From positions 1 through 20,300 of the IMG/VR virus record IMGVR_UViG_3300010149_000243: a DNA stretch of 20,300 nucleotides; one strand, written 5' to 3'. This DNA comes from a virus. Shown piece by piece: positions 20,035 through 20,300 of this stretch. Within the stretch, counting starts at the first letter, position 1. The number at the start of each line of letters is the position of its first letter. Below the pieces are notes generated by a model. That model saw only the letters and a list, made by a program, of their open reading frames with translations, had not been told where the DNA came from and ran no database searches. A program made the translations under genes and the position numbers.

Positions 20035-20300
20035 TGAAAACACAAAGTGCTAAGGCGAAGGGACGTAACCTACAAAAATGGGTGCGTCAAATGTTGATCG
20101 AGATTCTAGATGTCCATCCTGAGGATATAGAGTCTCGGTCTATGGGTGCAGGCGGAGAAGATCTTATCATGGCAAGAGCAGCAAGACAAAAGTTTCCTCA
20201 TTCGATTGAATGTAAGAATGTGGAAAGGTTAAATGTATGGGATGCTTATGAACAGGCAGCATCAAATTGTGGTGACTATGAACCAATCGTAGTCATGAAG
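20034..20300 (+). CDS. PD-(D/E)XK-type nuclease, N-terminal part (runs off window)
   Basis: The frame is open from ATG 20034 to the window end (89 codons). GRNLQKWVRQMLIEIL (10-25) is an N-terminal helix. SMGAGGEDLIMARAARQKFP (36-55) contains the catalytic Asp candidate D43, and SIECKNVERLNVWDAYEQA (57-75) contains the E59-C-K61 pair followed by N, W and Q typical of the PD-(D/E)XK fold. This is the family used by many phage resolvases and endonucleases. It sits after nrdAB, the place where T4 has endonuclease genes. It could help degrade host DNA or resolve branched DNA. The C-terminus is missing, so a full assignment is not possible. Confidence 0.75.
   Translation, partial: MKTQSAKAKGRNLQKWVRQMLIEILDVHPEDIESRSMGAGGEDLIMARAARQKFPHSIECKNVERLNVWDAYEQAASNCGDYEPIVVMK

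Noticed and set aside
1-20300. tRNA genes, CRISPR arrays, insertion sequences, integrase or attachment sites
   Set aside because: No intergenic gap is long enough for tRNA clusters, the longest being about 156 bases. No spaced repeats, transposase motifs or terminal inverted repeats were seen on either strand.

Overview
This window is a stretch of a T4-like cyanophage genome (a myovirus of marine Synechococcus or Prochlorococcus). The basis is the syntenic T4 replication core, all on the plus strand: clamp-loader small subunit gp62, RegA, DNA polymerase gp43, recombinase UvsX, helicase gp41, primase gp61, NrdA and NrdB. It is interleaved with genes typical of marine T4-like phages: an Hsp20 small heat-shock protein, a MazG-type pyrophosphohydrolase and small conserved proteins. 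No photosynthesis gene, tRNA, integrase, insertion sequence or CRISPR array is visible. Coding density is very high, genes commonly overlap by 4 bases (ATGA), and no reverse-strand gene is convincing.

Layout. (1) 74-1201: two small unknown genes, gp62 and regA. (2) 1202-1834: hsp20 as a one-gene unit between two intrinsic terminators. (3) 1835-7459: two overlapping genes that both look Sm-like, then gp43, uvsX and gp41. An extended -10 sigma70-type promoter precedes this block. (4) 7463-8206: mazG and two small genes, closed by a terminator. (5) 8226-12038: a tightly coupled four-gene cassette made of a 593-aa unknown, a KxDG nucleotidyltransferase (ligase-like) protein, an HxGH-type nucleotidylyltransferase and a KOW/SH3-like small protein. 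(6) 12013-15417: a group of probable late or virion genes, several preceded by T4-type late promoters (NATAAATA). It includes a Zn-knuckle/EF-hand protein, an Ig-like domain protein and a coiled-coil protein with a C-terminal membrane segment. (7) 15404-20300: gp61, nrdA, nrdB, a short GTG-start gene and the start of a PD-(D/E)XK nuclease. A near-consensus sigma70 promoter lies just upstream, inside the preceding gene.

How it works together. gp43, gp62, gp41 and gp61 form the replisome, UvsX drives recombination-dependent replication, NrdAB and MazG shape the dNTP pool, and RegA represses early mRNAs. Host-type promoters precede the replication and nucleotide genes, while late promoters precede the probable virion genes embedded among them.

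Most notable: (a) a canonical -1 slippery heptamer directly before the stop of the 12013 gene, with a 32-codon extension in the -1 frame; (b) two adjacent Sm-like genes before the DNA polymerase; (c) the four-gene nucleotidyltransferase cassette; (d) promoter, terminator, ribosome-site and stop-codon signals that physically overlap. All family assignments come from reading motifs and recalling families; no search was run.
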